DNA of 64,000 nt, from positions 1-64,000 of the forward strand of contig CANSYW010000004.1 in the NCBI GenBank assembly GCA_947651395.1. Reading direction: 5' to 3'. The notes under the pieces were generated by a model. It had not been told where the DNA came from. It searched no databases and worked only from the letters and a program-made list of their open reading frames with translations. Positions 20,924-30,950 of the stretch are shown here, one piece after another (position 1 is the stretch's first letter; each line of letters opens with the position of its first letter). The translations under genes were made by a program, and so were the position numbers. Source of the DNA: an uncultured Pseudoflavonifractor sp. GTDB taxonomy: Bacteria; Bacillota; Clostridia; Oscillospirales; Oscillospiraceae.

Positions 20924-21553
20924 ATGAAACTGATATTCCTGGGCCCTCCGGGTGCCGGAAAAGGCACTCAGGCTTCCATCATCAGTAAAAAGCTGGGCAT
21001 TCCCACCATCTCCACCGGCGATATGCTCCGCGCCGCCATCAAGGCGGGTACTCCCACCGGCGTGAAGGCCAAGGCCTTCATGGACGCGGGCAAGCTGGTC
21101 CCCGACGAGGTGGTCATCGGCATCGTGGAGGAGCGGCTGGAGCAGAGCGACTGTGCCAGGGGCTATATTCTGGACGGAATGCCCCGGACCATCGCCCAGG
21201 CCGAGGCTCTGGAGAAGGGCGGCATCGAGTTTGATCGGGTGATCTCTCTGGAAGTGAAGGATGAGGTCATTGTCAAACGGATGAGCGGCCGCAGAGTGTG
21301 CGCCAAGTGCGGCGCCACCTTCCATGTGGAGAATATGCCGCCCAAGGCCCAGGACGTCTGTGACGCCTGCGGCGGGGAGCTTATCATCCGAGCTGACGAC
21401 GCCCCGGAGACCGTCCGGAAGCGCCTGAACATCTACCACGAGGAGACGGAACCTCTGAAGGCGTTTTACGCCGAGAGGGGAAAGCTCCGTGGGGTTTTCG
21501 GAGATCAGACCATGGAAGAGACCACCAAGGCTGTTGAAGAGGTCCTGGCGTAA
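20924..21553 (+). CDS. adk: Adenylate kinase
   Basis: MKLIFLGPPGAGKGTQA; ISTGDMLRAAIKAGT; zinc-type LID CAKCGATFHVENMPPKAQDVCDACGGELIIRADD. Confidence 0.98.
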   Translation: MKLIFLGPPGAGKGTQASIISKKLGIPTISTGDMLRAAIKAGTPTGVKAKAFMDAGKLVPDEVVIGIVEERLEQSDCARGYILDGMPRTIAQAEALEKGGIEFDRVISLEVKDEVIVKRMSGRRVCAKCGATFHVENMPPKAQDVCDACGGELIIRADDAPETVRKRLNIYHEETEPLKAFYAERGKLRGVFGDQTMEETTKAVEEVLA

Positions 21554-21554
21554 T

Positions 21555-22325
21555 ATGGACATGATCTCTATCAAGTCTCCCGCGGAGATCGAGAAGATGC
21601 GTGCCGCCGGACGGCTCACCGCCCAGGCCCGTAAGCTGGCCGGGTCGCTGATCCGCCCGGGGGTCACCACCGCCGAGATCGACCGGGAAGTGCGAAGGTT
21701 CATTGAAAGCCACGGCGCCAAGCCGTCCTTTCTGGGCTACGGCGGTTTTCCCGCCTCCACCTGCATCTCTGTCAACGAGGTGGTCATCCACGGCATACCG
21801 GGCCCCCGGAAGCTGAAAGAGGGGGATCTGGTAAGCGTGGATGTAGGCGCTTATCTGGACGGGTTCCACGGCGACTGTGCCGCCACCTTTCCCTGCGGAG
21901 AGATCTCCGCTGAGGCGCGTAAGCTGATGGAAGTGACCCGGCAGAGCTTTTTCGAAGGCATCAGGAATGCCAGAGTGGGCGCCCGGGTCTCCGACATCGG
22001 CCATGGGGTACAGCAGTACGTGGAGAGCTTTGGCTACAGTGTGGTTCGGGATTTTGTGGGCCACGGTGTAGGCCGGAACATGCACGAGGCTCCTGAGGTG
22101 CCCAACTACGGCGCGGCGGGCCACGGCGCCCGGTTCCAGCCCGGTATGGTCATCGCGGTGGAGCCTATGGTCTGTGCCGGCGACTGGCGGATCAAGGTGC
22201 TGGGAGACAAGTGGACCACCGTCTCCGCCGACGGCAGCCTCACCGCCCACTACGAAAACACCATCCTCATCACCGACGGGGAGCCTGAACTCCTGACGGT
22301 GGACGAGAACGGAGAGCCGGCCTGA
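21555..22325 (+). CDS. map: Type I methionyl aminopeptidase
   Basis: MISIKSPAEIEKMRAAGRL; VVIHGIPGPRKLKEGDLVSVDVG; FVGHGVGRNMHEAPEVPNYG; ATG at 21555. Confidence 0.96.
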   Translation: MDMISIKSPAEIEKMRAAGRLTAQARKLAGSLIRPGVTTAEIDREVRRFIESHGAKPSFLGYGGFPASTCISVNEVVIHGIPGPRKLKEGDLVSVDVGAYLDGFHGDCAATFPCGEISAEARKLMEVTRQSFFEGIRNARVGARVSDIGHGVQQYVESFGYSVVRDFVGHGVGRNMHEAPEVPNYGAAGHGARFQPGMVIAVEPMVCAGDWRIKVLGDKWTTVSADGSLTAHYENTILITDGEPELLTVDENGEPA

Positions 22326-22609
22326 TGTATGATTACACGGGCTGGATCGTCCGCTCTAACGCCGGACGGGATAAGGACGGCATTTTCTGTGTGATAGGCG
22401 TGGATGAGCAGCAAAGACTTCTTCTGGCTGACGGCAAGCGCCGTAAAGTGGCCGGGCCCAAGCCGAAGAAGCTGGGGCATGTATGCTGCCTCACCGACCA
22501 GCTTCACATGTATGACCATCCCGTCATCGAAAAGCTGAAGCAGGGAAAGGCCCTGACAGACAAAGAGCTGCGGAGGGCGCTGGCCGCCTTCCGAGCCAAG
22601 GAGGTTTGA
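22325..22609 (+). CDS. KOW/L14e-like RNA-binding protein
   Basis: 94 aa between map and infA; basic [15 protein letters not shown]; usual position for this family in Firmicutes. Confidence 0.65.
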   Translation: MYDYTGWIVRSNAGRDKDGIFCVIGVDEQQRLLLADGKRRKVAGPKPKKLGHVCCLTDQLHMYDHPVIEKLKQGKALTDKELRRALAAFRAKEV

Positions 22610-22613
22610 CGCT

Positions 22614-22832
22614 TTGGCAAAGGACGACATGATCGAGGTGGAGGGCGTCGTCGTCGAATCCCTCCCCAACACCACCTTTCGGGTGGACATTGGTAACGGC
22701 CACATCATCCTGGCCCACATCTCCGGCAAGCTGCGGATGAACTTTATCCGCATCCTCCCTGGGGACAAGGTCACGGTCCAGATGTCGCCCTACGACCTCA
22801 CAAGAGGCCGTATTACCTGGAGAACCAAATAA
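22614..22832 (+). CDS. infA: Translation initiation factor IF-1
   Basis: [72 protein letters not shown] start. Confidence 0.97.
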   Translation: MAKDDMIEVEGVVVESLPNTTFRVDIGNGHIILAHISGKLRMNFIRILPGDKVTVQMSPYDLTRGRITWRTK

Positions 22833-22907
22833 GTTCGCAAAGACCCAAAGAAAATATAAACGACCGAGTCGCCGCAGACCTTGCCCTTTGCTCTTGACCT
22901 TGACCTT

Positions 22908-23087
22908 AAATGGGGTCCCCGCAAAAGCGGTCCTTAGCTTTTACCCGCAAGGGGTACGCCCCATCCGTAAGGCGGCAAAGCCGCCAACGGCTGGGCAGCG
23001 TGGGGAGAGGAGGAGCAGCGGAGCGACTGAGCTTTCGCCTTTAGGCGGAAGCGAAGGATGCGGAGCTTGCGACGACGAGGGGCCATT
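22908..23087 (+). other. Structured intergenic insert between infA and rpmJ
   Basis: Terminal complementarity AATGG..CCCC (22909-22920) with GGGGCCATT (23079-23087); internal hairpins GGCGGCaaaGCCGCC (22971-22985) and CTTTCGCC/GGCGGAAG (23032-23051). Confidence 0.55.
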
Positions 23088-23111
23088 CAGGCATTCACAA
23101 GGAGGTTTATC

Positions 23112-23225
23112 ATGAAAGTAAGACCGTCCGTGAAGCCCATGTGCGAGAAGTGCAAGATCATCAAGCGCAAGGGCAAGGTCATGGTTATCTGCGAAAACCC
23201 CAAGCATAAACAAAGACAAGGTTAA
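23112..23225 (+). CDS. rpmJ: 50S ribosomal protein L36
   Basis: Translated by hand (below ORF-track cutoff): [45 protein letters not shown]. Confidence 0.96.
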   Translation: MKVRPSVKPMCEKCKIIKRKGKVMVICENPKHKQRQG

Positions 23226-23246
23226 ATAAGGAGGTGCTGAAACAGT

Positions 23247-23615
23247 ATGGCTCGTATTGCTGGCATTGATCTGCCGAAGGACAAACGGATCGAGATCGGT
23301 CTGACCTATATCTTCGGCATTGGGCGCACCAGCGCCACCAAGATCCTGGCTGAGGCCAAGATCGACCCCAACACCCGTGTGAAGGATCTGAGCGAGGCCG
23401 AGGAGGCCAAGCTGCGTGAGATCATCGGTCACAGCTACACTGTGGAGGGCGACCTCCGCCGTGATCTGGCCATGGATATCAAGCGGCTGACCGAGATCGG
23501 CTGCTACCGGGGCGTGCGTCACCGCAAGGGCCTGCCCGTCCGGGGCCAGAGGACTAAGACCAACGCCCGTACCCGCAAGGGTCCCAAGCGCACGGTCGCC
23601 AATAAGAAGAAGTAA
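23247..23615 (+). CDS. rpsM: 30S ribosomal protein S13
   Basis: [34 protein letters not shown]...[35 protein letters not shown]. Confidence 0.98.
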   Translation: MARIAGIDLPKDKRIEIGLTYIFGIGRTSATKILAEAKIDPNTRVKDLSEAEEAKLREIIGHSYTVEGDLRRDLAMDIKRLTEIGCYRGVRHRKGLPVRGQRTKTNARTRKGPKRTVANKKK

Positions 23616-23629
23616 GGAGGGATAAGCAA

Positions 23630-24025
23630 ATGGCTGCTACCAAAAAAGTGGTGCGTCGTCGCCGCGAAAAGAAGAACGTTGAAAAGGGTCAGGTGCATAT
23701 CCGCTCCTCCTTCAACAACACCATGATCACCGTCACCGACACGCACGGGAACGCTCTGAGCTGGGCGTCCTCCGGCGAGATGGGCTTCCGGGGCTCCCGG
23801 AAATCCACCCCCTTCGCCGCTCAGACCGCCGCCGAGACTGCCGCCAAGGCCGCCATCGAGAACGCGGGTCTGAAGAGTGTGGAGGTCTACGTGAAGGGGC
23901 CCGGCCAGGGCCGTGAGGCCGCCATCCGGGCGCTTCAGGCCGTGGGCCTGGAGGTCACCCTCATCAAGGATGTGACTCCCGTGCCCCACAACGGCTGCCG
24001 TCCGCCCAAGCGCCGCAGAGTGTAA
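23630..24025 (+). CDS. rpsK: 30S ribosomal protein S11
   Basis: [46 protein letters not shown]...[16 protein letters not shown]. Confidence 0.98.
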   Translation: MAATKKVVRRRREKKNVEKGQVHIRSSFNNTMITVTDTHGNALSWASSGEMGFRGSRKSTPFAAQTAAETAAKAAIENAGLKSVEVYVKGPGQGREAAIRALQAVGLEVTLIKDVTPVPHNGCRPPKRRRV

Positions 24026-24043
24026 GAAGGAGGAGAATCCAAT

Positions 24044-24646
24044 ATGGCTAAGAATATGCAGCCCATTGCCAAGCGCTGCAAGGCGCTGGGGATCTCCCCC
24101 GCCGCCATGGGCTATGACAAGAAGACCACCAACCGCAAGCCGAAGGCCAATGTGCGCCGGAAGCAGAGCGAGTACGCCACCCAGCTTCAGGAGAAGCAGA
24201 AGGTCAAGTTCGTCTACGGCATTCTGGAGAAGCAGTTCCACTCCTACTACGAGAAGGCCATCCGTATGCCCGGCGAGACCGGCGAGAACCTGCTGATCCT
24301 GGTGGAGCGCCGTCTGGACAATGTGGTGTACCGTCTGGGCTTTGCCATGACCCGCCGTGAGGCCCGTCAGCTGGTGAACCACGGCCACTTTACCGTCAAC
24401 GGCAAGAAGGTCAATATCCCCTCCTACCTGGTGAAGGTGGGCGACGTGATCGAGGTCAAGGAGTCCAGCCGCCAGAGCGTGAAGTTCAAGCGCTTTGTGG
24501 GCGAGGACGCCATCATCGTCAACGTGCCCCAGTGGCTGGAGAAGGAGAAGAACGCCCTCAAGGGCACCGTGACCAAGCTTCCCGCCCGGGAGGACATCGA
24601 CCTGCCCATCGAGGAGCATCTCATCGTCGAGTTGTACTCCAAGTAA
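24044..24646 (+). CDS. rpsD: 30S ribosomal protein S4
   Basis: [51 protein letters not shown]. Confidence 0.97.
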   Translation: MAKNMQPIAKRCKALGISPAAMGYDKKTTNRKPKANVRRKQSEYATQLQEKQKVKFVYGILEKQFHSYYEKAIRMPGETGENLLILVERRLDNVVYRLGFAMTRREARQLVNHGHFTVNGKKVNIPSYLVKVGDVIEVKESSRQSVKFKRFVGEDAIIVNVPQWLEKEKNALKGTVTKLPAREDIDLPIEEHLIVELYSK

Positions 24647-24717
24647 GCCATACCCTCGCCCCGGCAAGCAACCAAACAGGCGGTGGGAAACGCCGCCCCA
24701 TTGAAGGAGGGTAATGA

Positions 24718-25665
24718 ATGGTTGAAATTGAAAAGCCCCGCATCGAATGCGATGACAACAGCGACACCAGCTACGGGAAGTATGTGGTAGAGCCCCTGGA
24801 GCGGGGCTACGGTACCACTTTGGGCAACGCCCTGCGGCGTGTGCTCCTTTCCTCTCTGCCCGGCACGGCGGTGACCTCCATCAAGATCAACGGTGTGCAG
24901 CATGAGTTCTGTACCATCCCCGGGATCAAGGAGGATGTGACCGAGATCGTACTGAACGTCAAGTCCATCATCGCCAAGCTCCACTGCGAGGGTGTGAAGA
25001 CGGTCTATATTGAGCAGAACGGTGAGTGCGAGGTCACGGCCGGCGATATCAAGGCTGACGGTGAGGTGGAGATCCTCAACCCCGAGCTTCATATCGCCAC
25101 TCTGGGCCCCGGCGCCAGCCTCAACATGGAGCTGACCCTGGCCCACGGCCGGGGCTATGATCCCGCCGAGCGCAACAAGAACGCCCAGACCGTCATCGGA
25201 GTTATCCCTGTGGACTCTGTCTACACCCCGGTGAAGAAGGTCAACTACACAGTGGAGAACACCCGTGTGGGAGATCGTACCGACTTTGACAAGCTGACCC
25301 TGGAGGTGTGGACCAACGGCACCATCGACGCCCGTGACGCCGTGAGCCTTGGCGCCCGCATCCTGGTGGATCACTTCCTCCTGTTCACCGATCTCTCTGA
25401 GACTATGGGCTCCGCCTCCACTGTGGTGGAGAAGGCCGAGGCCCAGCGGGACAAGGTGCTGGAGATGACCATCGAGGAGCTGGATCTCTCCGTGCGCAGC
25501 TTCAACTGTCTGAAGAGGGCCAACATCAACACTGTGGAGGATCTGATCTCCAAGACACAGGATGAGATGATGAAGGTCCGCAATCTGGGCCGCAAGAGCC
25601 TGGAGGAGGTCATCAACAAGCTGGCCATGATGGGCCTGAGCCTTGCGGATGACGAGAATAACTAA
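24718..25665 (+). CDS. rpoA: DNA-directed RNA polymerase subunit alpha
   Basis: [35 protein letters not shown]...[22 protein letters not shown]. Confidence 0.98.
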   Translation: MVEIEKPRIECDDNSDTSYGKYVVEPLERGYGTTLGNALRRVLLSSLPGTAVTSIKINGVQHEFCTIPGIKEDVTEIVLNVKSIIAKLHCEGVKTVYIEQNGECEVTAGDIKADGEVEILNPELHIATLGPGASLNMELTLAHGRGYDPAERNKNAQTVIGVIPVDSVYTPVKKVNYTVENTRVGDRTDFDKLTLEVWTNGTIDARDAVSLGARILVDHFLLFTDLSETMGSASTVVEKAEAQRDKVLEMTIEELDLSVRSFNCLKRANINTVEDLISKTQDEMMKVRNLGRKSLEEVINKLAMMGLSLADDENN

Positions 25666-25690
25666 TACACGCCGAGAGGAGTGAGAGAAA

Positions 25691-26032
25691 ATGCCTGCAG
25701 TTCGTAAACTGGGAAAGCCCACTGACCAGCGTATGGCCATGCTTCGCGCCATGACCACCTACCTGCTGGAGAACGGCCAGATCAAGACCACCGTGACCCG
25801 TGCCAAGGAGGTGGCTCCTCTGGCGGAGAAGATGATCACCCTGGCCAAGAAGAACAATCTGGCGGCCTACCGTCAGGCCATGGCCTTCATCACCAAGGAG
25901 GATGTGGCCAAGAAGCTCTTTGACCAGATCGGACCCAAGTACGCCACCCGTGACGGCGGCTACACCCGCGTGGTCCGCATCGGCCCCCGCCGGGGCGACG
26001 CCGCTGAGATGGCCATCGTCCAGCTGGTGTAA
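25691..26032 (+). CDS. rplQ: 50S ribosomal protein L17
   Basis: [37 protein letters not shown]...[23 protein letters not shown]. Confidence 0.98.
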   Translation: MPAVRKLGKPTDQRMAMLRAMTTYLLENGQIKTTVTRAKEVAPLAEKMITLAKKNNLAAYRQAMAFITKEDVAKKLFDQIGPKYATRDGGYTRVVRIGPRRGDAAEMAIVQLV

Positions 26033-26063
26033 GAAGAGCGGCCAGACAAAGCAGAACCGATAA

Positions 26064-26116
26064 AAGAGCCCCTGTCCTATCCCCGAACTGCCGGGGACAG
26101 GACAGGGGCTTTTTGC
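26064..26116 (+). terminator. Ribosomal operon terminator
   Basis: AGCCCCTGTCCT...AGGACAGGGGCTTTTTG with inner TCCCCG/CGGGGA stem. Confidence 0.85.
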
Positions 26117-26140
26117 CTGTGGGAAAAGCGTGGTCTACGG

Positions 26141-26169
26141 TGGACATTTTGGCCGGCTTATGGTAAAAT
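26141..26169 (+). promoter_or_regulatory. Promoter TGGACA-17-TAAAAT for the dlt-like operon
   Basis: Near-consensus boxes with 17-nt spacing, upstream of CDS 26210. Confidence 0.6.
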
Positions 26170-26209
26170 ATATGGGTTTTATAGTAGCTTGTGAGGGGAG
26201 GAGAGGAAG

Positions 26210-29155
26210 ATGAGACGAAGGCTCATGGCGGTGATATGCGCCCTGGCGCTGCTGACGCCCTGTCTGTTTGGGGCCGAGGCCGCGCAGGAGGCGGAGCAGA
26301 CCCTGCGATGCGCTGTGCTCTACGCGGGAGACGGGGAGAACTGGCGGGACGCCTACTCCCATCTGGAACAGTCCCTTTTGCTGAATATGACCCTTCAGGG
26401 GGTGGACGTGTCGGGGAGCTACTCTCTGGAGGGCTACGATGTTCTCTACCCCGATCCCAGCGTGATGACGAGCGCCGGGGCCGACGCCCTTCGGGAGGAG
26501 CTCACCGCCTTTGCCGCGGAGGGGGGCGCCCTTTTCCTGGGAAATGAATTCTGGAATTTCCTCCCCGCGGAGGTCATCGGGGCCTGGGAGTTTGTGAAGC
26601 TGGATCACTGCCCGGCGGGCGGAGCGCTGACGGTTCACGAGGTGGAGGGGGATCTGAAGGAGCTTCAGGGCATCATCACCGACTTTGCATCCCTCTATCC
26701 CGACTATATGGACTATGAGCGCCTCAGCGGCTATGATTACGGCTACGCCGTGAAGGCCGGCACCGCGCAGGTGCTGGTGAGCGAGGGGGAGCTGGGGCTC
26801 TATACCATGAACCGCTACGGAGAGGGCTGGGTCTTTTTTACCAACCCCCTTCTGCCCAATATCTATTCGGTCAACGGCTTCTCCCTGAACAGCCGGAGTG
26901 AGGCCCAGGTCTCCCTGGCCAACTCCACCGCCGGGGCCAATCAGCTTATCCGCAATGCCTTTGCCGGTTTTGTGTCCAAAAAGAGATTCGGATACGCCCC
27001 CTACCGGGTCTTCGGGGTGCTGGGCCGGCCCTCCATGGCCTGGGAGCTCCACCTGGAGGATGTGACCGGGATGTCTCTCAACACCGCCCAGCCTTTTATT
27101 GACCTCACGAGACAGGCCGGGCAGATCCCCTCCTTCTCCCTTACCCGCTCTACCTATTACTGGCTCTCCCGGCTGGAGAGCGTCACCTATGCCCTGAACC
27201 GGAACGGGGAAGGGGGCATGGACTTCCAGATGGATTTCAACGAGAGCGCCTACTCCTCGGGTACGCACGTGGCCTTTGAGGAGGGCGGTTGGTTCCGGCT
27301 GGGAGGCATCGACGGCGCCGGCGGCAGCTACTTTACGGACTATCCGGAGTTCGACCAGCGGGTGTATCCCTATGTGGCCGACCTGAACGGGGACGGAAAC
27401 CTGGATCTGCTCTGCGGCGGAAGCGACAGTGAGATCCGGTTCTATGCCGGCGTGGGTGGAAAAGAGCGCTTTACCCTGGATGGGGAGGGCCATATTCTGG
27501 CCCAGGTCCCCGGCGGGTATGCCGCCCCCGTGGCCTTTGACGTGAACGGCGACGGGATGTGGGACATCATCTCGGGCTGTGAGGACGGGAATCTGTACTG
27601 GTTTGAAAATCAGGGCGGCTTTCAGTTCGAGCCTCAGGGCATTCTTCTGCGCACCGGTCTCACCGGCCAGGTCTTCCCCGAGGCGGGGGACTGGGACGGG
27701 GACGGCTGTCCCGATCTGATGGTGGGGAGCAACCAGGGGGTGCTGCGGCTCTACCCCGGCGCCTCCAGGCGCGCGCTCCGGGTGTCTCCCCGCCGGTATC
27801 GGGAGCTGTCCGGTCACTGCGGCGATGTGGAGGGAGACTGGCTGGCGCCCCGGATGACCGACTTCAACGGCGACGGCCGTACGGATCTGGCGGTGGGCAC
27901 CTTCCACGGCTACGTGGCCCGCTTTGTCCAGAACCCGCAGGGGACGCTGGACTTTTGCGGTTATATCACCGCTGATGAACCCAACTACAAGGGCGATCAC
28001 AATCTGAAATTTGGAAACAACAGCGTGCCCTGTTTTGCGGATCTGAACGCCGACGGCGCCATGGATCTGATCGTGGGCAGCCTGGAATACGGCCTGGCCT
28101 ATCCCATCGACGACCCCAATTTCCCCTATCGGGAGGCCCTGCAGGCCGAGGTGAAGGCCATTCTGGATTCGGGCAGCTACCTGGGGCTGCACTACTACAC
28201 CAATGTGGGCGCCACCAGGGAGCGGGAGCTCTGGGAACTGAATGCCCACAAGCGGGCCCTTGAAAGCTACGGCGCGGACATATCCCGCATTGGCTGCAAC
28301 CAGCACACCTGGCATCTGAGTGCCAACGATCAGACCCAGTCCTTTGAGGCCATGTGGGATGCGGGACTGCTGTGGAACTCCGGCTTTGAGCCCCCCCGCA
28401 GCGCCATTGTCCCCCAGGTCAGCGCCGAGAATGTGATGGCCCTGCCCTTCTTCCTGACCAAGGACGGGAGGAGGACACTGCTGATACAAAACTGTTCCAC
28501 CTACACCTACGTAACAGAGCCCTGGGACAGTATCTCCGCCAAATACGGTATGCCCACCTGTGTCTACTATCACTGTGACTGGATGTTCCTGCCCGATATT
28601 GAGGCGGAGGTGAAGGACAAGATCCGGCAGCTGGACCGGTTCCAGAGGGCGTATGAATATAACTTCGTCCGGGAGGATCAGATGATGCTGGCCACCGCCG
28701 CGGCCTACAATCTGAAGCTGGATTGCCGCCGGGAGGGGGAGACCCTCACCCTGACCCCCCATGGACTGCGCACCGACTTCCCCCTCTATCAGGAGGACTA
28801 CCAGAACGCCTGCGGCGTCCGTATCAGCTTCAGCCAGGAGGTGGACGTCTCCGGGGTGAGCACCGACGCCGACGTGTGGACGTGGATCAACAATGAGTTA
28901 TATGTTGGGCTGAATAGTCCTGTTTGTATTCGGTTTGACATCCCCCAGCCCCAGGGGAGCCACCTGACCAGAGTGAACCTTCCCGCCCTGATCACCAGAG
29001 GGGAGGACGGGGTCACCCGGCTGGAGTTCCGGGACGGGGGGATGATGCAGGTCTGGGTCGACGGCCCCGTCCAGGTCCTGACCCCGGGCTGGACGGTGGA
29101 GGGAGACCGGATCACCGGGTACGGCCCCGCCGGAACGCTGGAGCTTATTTACTGA
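26210..29155 (+). CDS. Secreted FG-GAP/VCBS-repeat protein with flanking enzyme-like domains (unknown function)
   Basis: Signal peptide; five Ca-binding-type repeats (DLNGDGNLDLL, DVNGDGMWDII, DWDGDGCPDLM, DFNGDGRTDLA, DLNADGAMDLI). Confidence 0.8.
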   Translation: MRRRLMAVICALALLTPCLFGAEAAQEAEQTLRCAVLYAGDGENWRDAYSHLEQSLLLNMTLQGVDVSGSYSLEGYDVLYPDPSVMTSAGADALREELTAFAAEGGALFLGNEFWNFLPAEVIGAWEFVKLDHCPAGGALTVHEVEGDLKELQGIITDFASLYPDYMDYERLSGYDYGYAVKAGTAQVLVSEGELGLYTMNRYGEGWVFFTNPLLPNIYSVNGFSLNSRSEAQVSLANSTAGANQLIRNAFAGFVSKKRFGYAPYRVFGVLGRPSMAWELHLEDVTGMSLNTAQPFIDLTRQAGQIPSFSLTRSTYYWLSRLESVTYALNRNGEGGMDFQMDFNESAYSSGTHVAFEEGGWFRLGGIDGAGGSYFTDYPEFDQRVYPYVADLNGDGNLDLLCGGSDSEIRFYAGVGGKERFTLDGEGHILAQVPGGYAAPVAFDVNGDGMWDIISGCEDGNLYWFENQGGFQFEPQGILLRTGLTGQVFPEAGDWDGDGCPDLMVGSNQGVLRLYPGASRRALRVSPRRYRELSGHCGDVEGDWLAPRMTDFNGDGRTDLAVGTFHGYVARFVQNPQGTLDFCGYITADEPNYKGDHNLKFGNNSVPCFADLNADGAMDLIVGSLEYGLAYPIDDPNFPYREALQAEVKAILDSGSYLGLHYYTNVGATRERELWELNAHKRALESYGADISRIGCNQHTWHLSANDQTQSFEAMWDAGLLWNSGFEPPRSAIVPQVSAENVMALPFFLTKDGRRTLLIQNCSTYTYVTEPWDSISAKYGMPTCVYYHCDWMFLPDIEAEVKDKIRQLDRFQRAYEYNFVREDQMMLATAAAYNLKLDCRREGETLTLTPHGLRTDFPLYQEDYQNACGVRISFSQEVDVSGVSTDADVWTWINNELYVGLNSPVCIRFDIPQPQGSHLTRVNLPALITRGEDGVTRLEFRDGGMMQVWVDGPVQVLTPGWTVEGDRITGYGPAGTLELIY

Positions 29156-29173
29156 GGAAAGGAAGGGGAGGAC

Positions 29174-30691
29174 ATGAATTCCGCTGTGATGATGCTGGAG
29201 AATACCGTTCGGCACTTTCCCGACAAGACCGCCGTCCGGGACGAGTGGGAGGGGCTGACCTTTCAGGCGCTGAGAGAACGGGCCCTCTCCATTGGGGGCG
29301 GGCTCGCCTCGAAGCGCGGGGAGAGACGGGGCATACTGCCTGTGGTGGTCTATCTGCCCAAGAGCGCCGACGCCGTGGCCTGTTTTGTCGGGGCGATGTA
29401 CGCCGGGGAGCCCTATGTGCCCGTGGCCGCCGACATCCCCATGCTGCGGCTCCAGAGCATTCTCAAAAGCCTGCGTCAGGGTCATCTCATCACCTGCCCC
29501 CAGCTGGCGGGAAATCTGGAGGGGCTGGATCTGACCGGCTTTACCGTCCATATTTCCCGGGAACTGCGGACGCTGCCCCCTGACGAGGCGGGGGCTATGG
29601 CCCGGTTGGAAGAGGTCCGGGATGTGGATCCCATCTATATCATGTATACCTCCGGCTCCACCGGTACACCCAAGGGGGTGACCATCCCCCACCGGGGGAT
29701 CCTGGATTATGCCCACTGGCTGGAGGAGACCTTCCACTTCGACGAGAAGACCGTGCTGGGAAACCAGTCGGCCTTCTATTTTGACAATTCCACCCTGGAC
29801 ATCTACACCATGCTGTACACCGGCGCGGAGATGGTCATTATCCCCGAGGTGCTCTTCCGCTTTCCGGCCAAGCTGCCGGAGTTCATTGAGGAGGAGGGGA
29901 TCAACGCCGTCTTCTGGGTGCCCACGGTGATGATCGCCGTGGCCAACTCCGGTATTTTGGCTCAGAAGGCCATGCCTGGGCTGAACAAGATCCTCTTCTG
30001 CGGAGAGGCCATGCCCAACCGGCAGCTGAACATCTGGCGCAGGGATCACCCCGGCGCTCTTTACGCCAATCTCTACGGCCCCACCGAGATCACCGACGTG
30101 TGTACTTACTATGTGGTGGACAGGCCCTTTGAGGACGCCGATCCCCTCCCCATTGGCCGGCCCTGCCGGAACATGGGAACGGTGGTGCTCACCGAGGAGA
30201 ATACCCAGGCGGCGGTGGGAGAGACCGGGGAGCTGTGCGTGCTGGGCAGCGGCCTGGCCCTGGGCTATTGGAACGCCCCTGAGCTCACCCGGGCGGCCTT
30301 TGTCCAGAATCCCCTGTGCCCGGACTACGACCAGCGGCTCTACCGCACCGGCGACCTGGCCTATGTGGCCCCCGACGGGCTTTTGATGTTTGTGGGCCGG
30401 AAGGACTCCCAGATCAAGCTCCGGGGCAACCGGATCGAGCTGGGAGAGGTGGAGGCGGCCTGCAAGACCCTTCCCGGGGTGGAGAACGCCTGCGTCCTCT
30501 TTGACGCCGGGAAGGAGGAGATCGTCCTCTTTGCCCAGACGGGAGAAGCGCTTGTACCGCGGAAGGTGAATCTGGAGCTGCGCAAGCGGCTGCCTGCCTA
30601 TATGCTTCCGGGCCGGCTGGTGTGCATGGAGGCCCTTCCCCAGACGCCCAATGGGAAGATCGACAGAGTCAAGCTGAAAAGCACCTTTTGA
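29174..30691 (+). CDS. DltA-like amino-acid adenylating ligase
   Basis: Adenylation motifs YTSGSTGTPKGV, NLYGPTEITD, YRTGDLAYVAPDG, GRKDSQIKLRGNRIELGEVE, PNGKIDR; followed by carrier protein and MBOAT. Confidence 0.9.
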   Translation: MNSAVMMLENTVRHFPDKTAVRDEWEGLTFQALRERALSIGGGLASKRGERRGILPVVVYLPKSADAVACFVGAMYAGEPYVPVAADIPMLRLQSILKSLRQGHLITCPQLAGNLEGLDLTGFTVHISRELRTLPPDEAGAMARLEEVRDVDPIYIMYTSGSTGTPKGVTIPHRGILDYAHWLEETFHFDEKTVLGNQSAFYFDNSTLDIYTMLYTGAEMVIIPEVLFRFPAKLPEFIEEEGINAVFWVPTVMIAVANSGILAQKAMPGLNKILFCGEAMPNRQLNIWRRDHPGALYANLYGPTEITDVCTYYVVDRPFEDADPLPIGRPCRNMGTVVLTEENTQAAVGETGELCVLGSGLALGYWNAPELTRAAFVQNPLCPDYDQRLYRTGDLAYVAPDGLLMFVGRKDSQIKLRGNRIELGEVEAACKTLPGVENACVLFDAGKEEIVLFAQTGEALVPRKVNLELRKRLPAYMLPGRLVCMEALPQTPNGKIDRVKLKSTF

Positions 30692-30703
30692 AAGGAGGGC
30701 TTC

Positions 30704-30949
30704 TTGATGAACGACATTGAGCAGGCCATTTACGACTTTATCCGAGAGAATTTCAATATTGGGGACGACCCCGACTTTACCCCCGACGTCCATCTCTTTG
30801 ACTCCGGCTTTGTGGATTCTCTGGGAGCCATTGAGATCGTGGAGTTTGCCGAGGAGCGCTGGCGCATTGAGATCACCCAGCGGGATCTGACCCTCTACCC
30901 CATGAACACGGTGGAGGAGATCGCCGCCGTGGTGGCCTCCAAGCTGTAA
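30704..30949 (+). CDS. DltC-like acyl/aminoacyl carrier protein
   Basis: 81 aa with phosphopantetheine site FDSGFVDSLGAIEIVEFAEE. Confidence 0.9.
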   Translation: MMNDIEQAIYDFIRENFNIGDDPDFTPDVHLFDSGFVDSLGAIEIVEFAEERWRIEITQRDLTLYPMNTVEEIAAVVASKL

Positions 30950-30950
30950 G

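Noticed and set aside
26135-28762. 875-aa antisense ORF opposite the VCBS gene
   Set aside because: GC-rich codon shadow; Gly/Val/His-rich translation without domain motifs, lying fully over a well-supported CDS.
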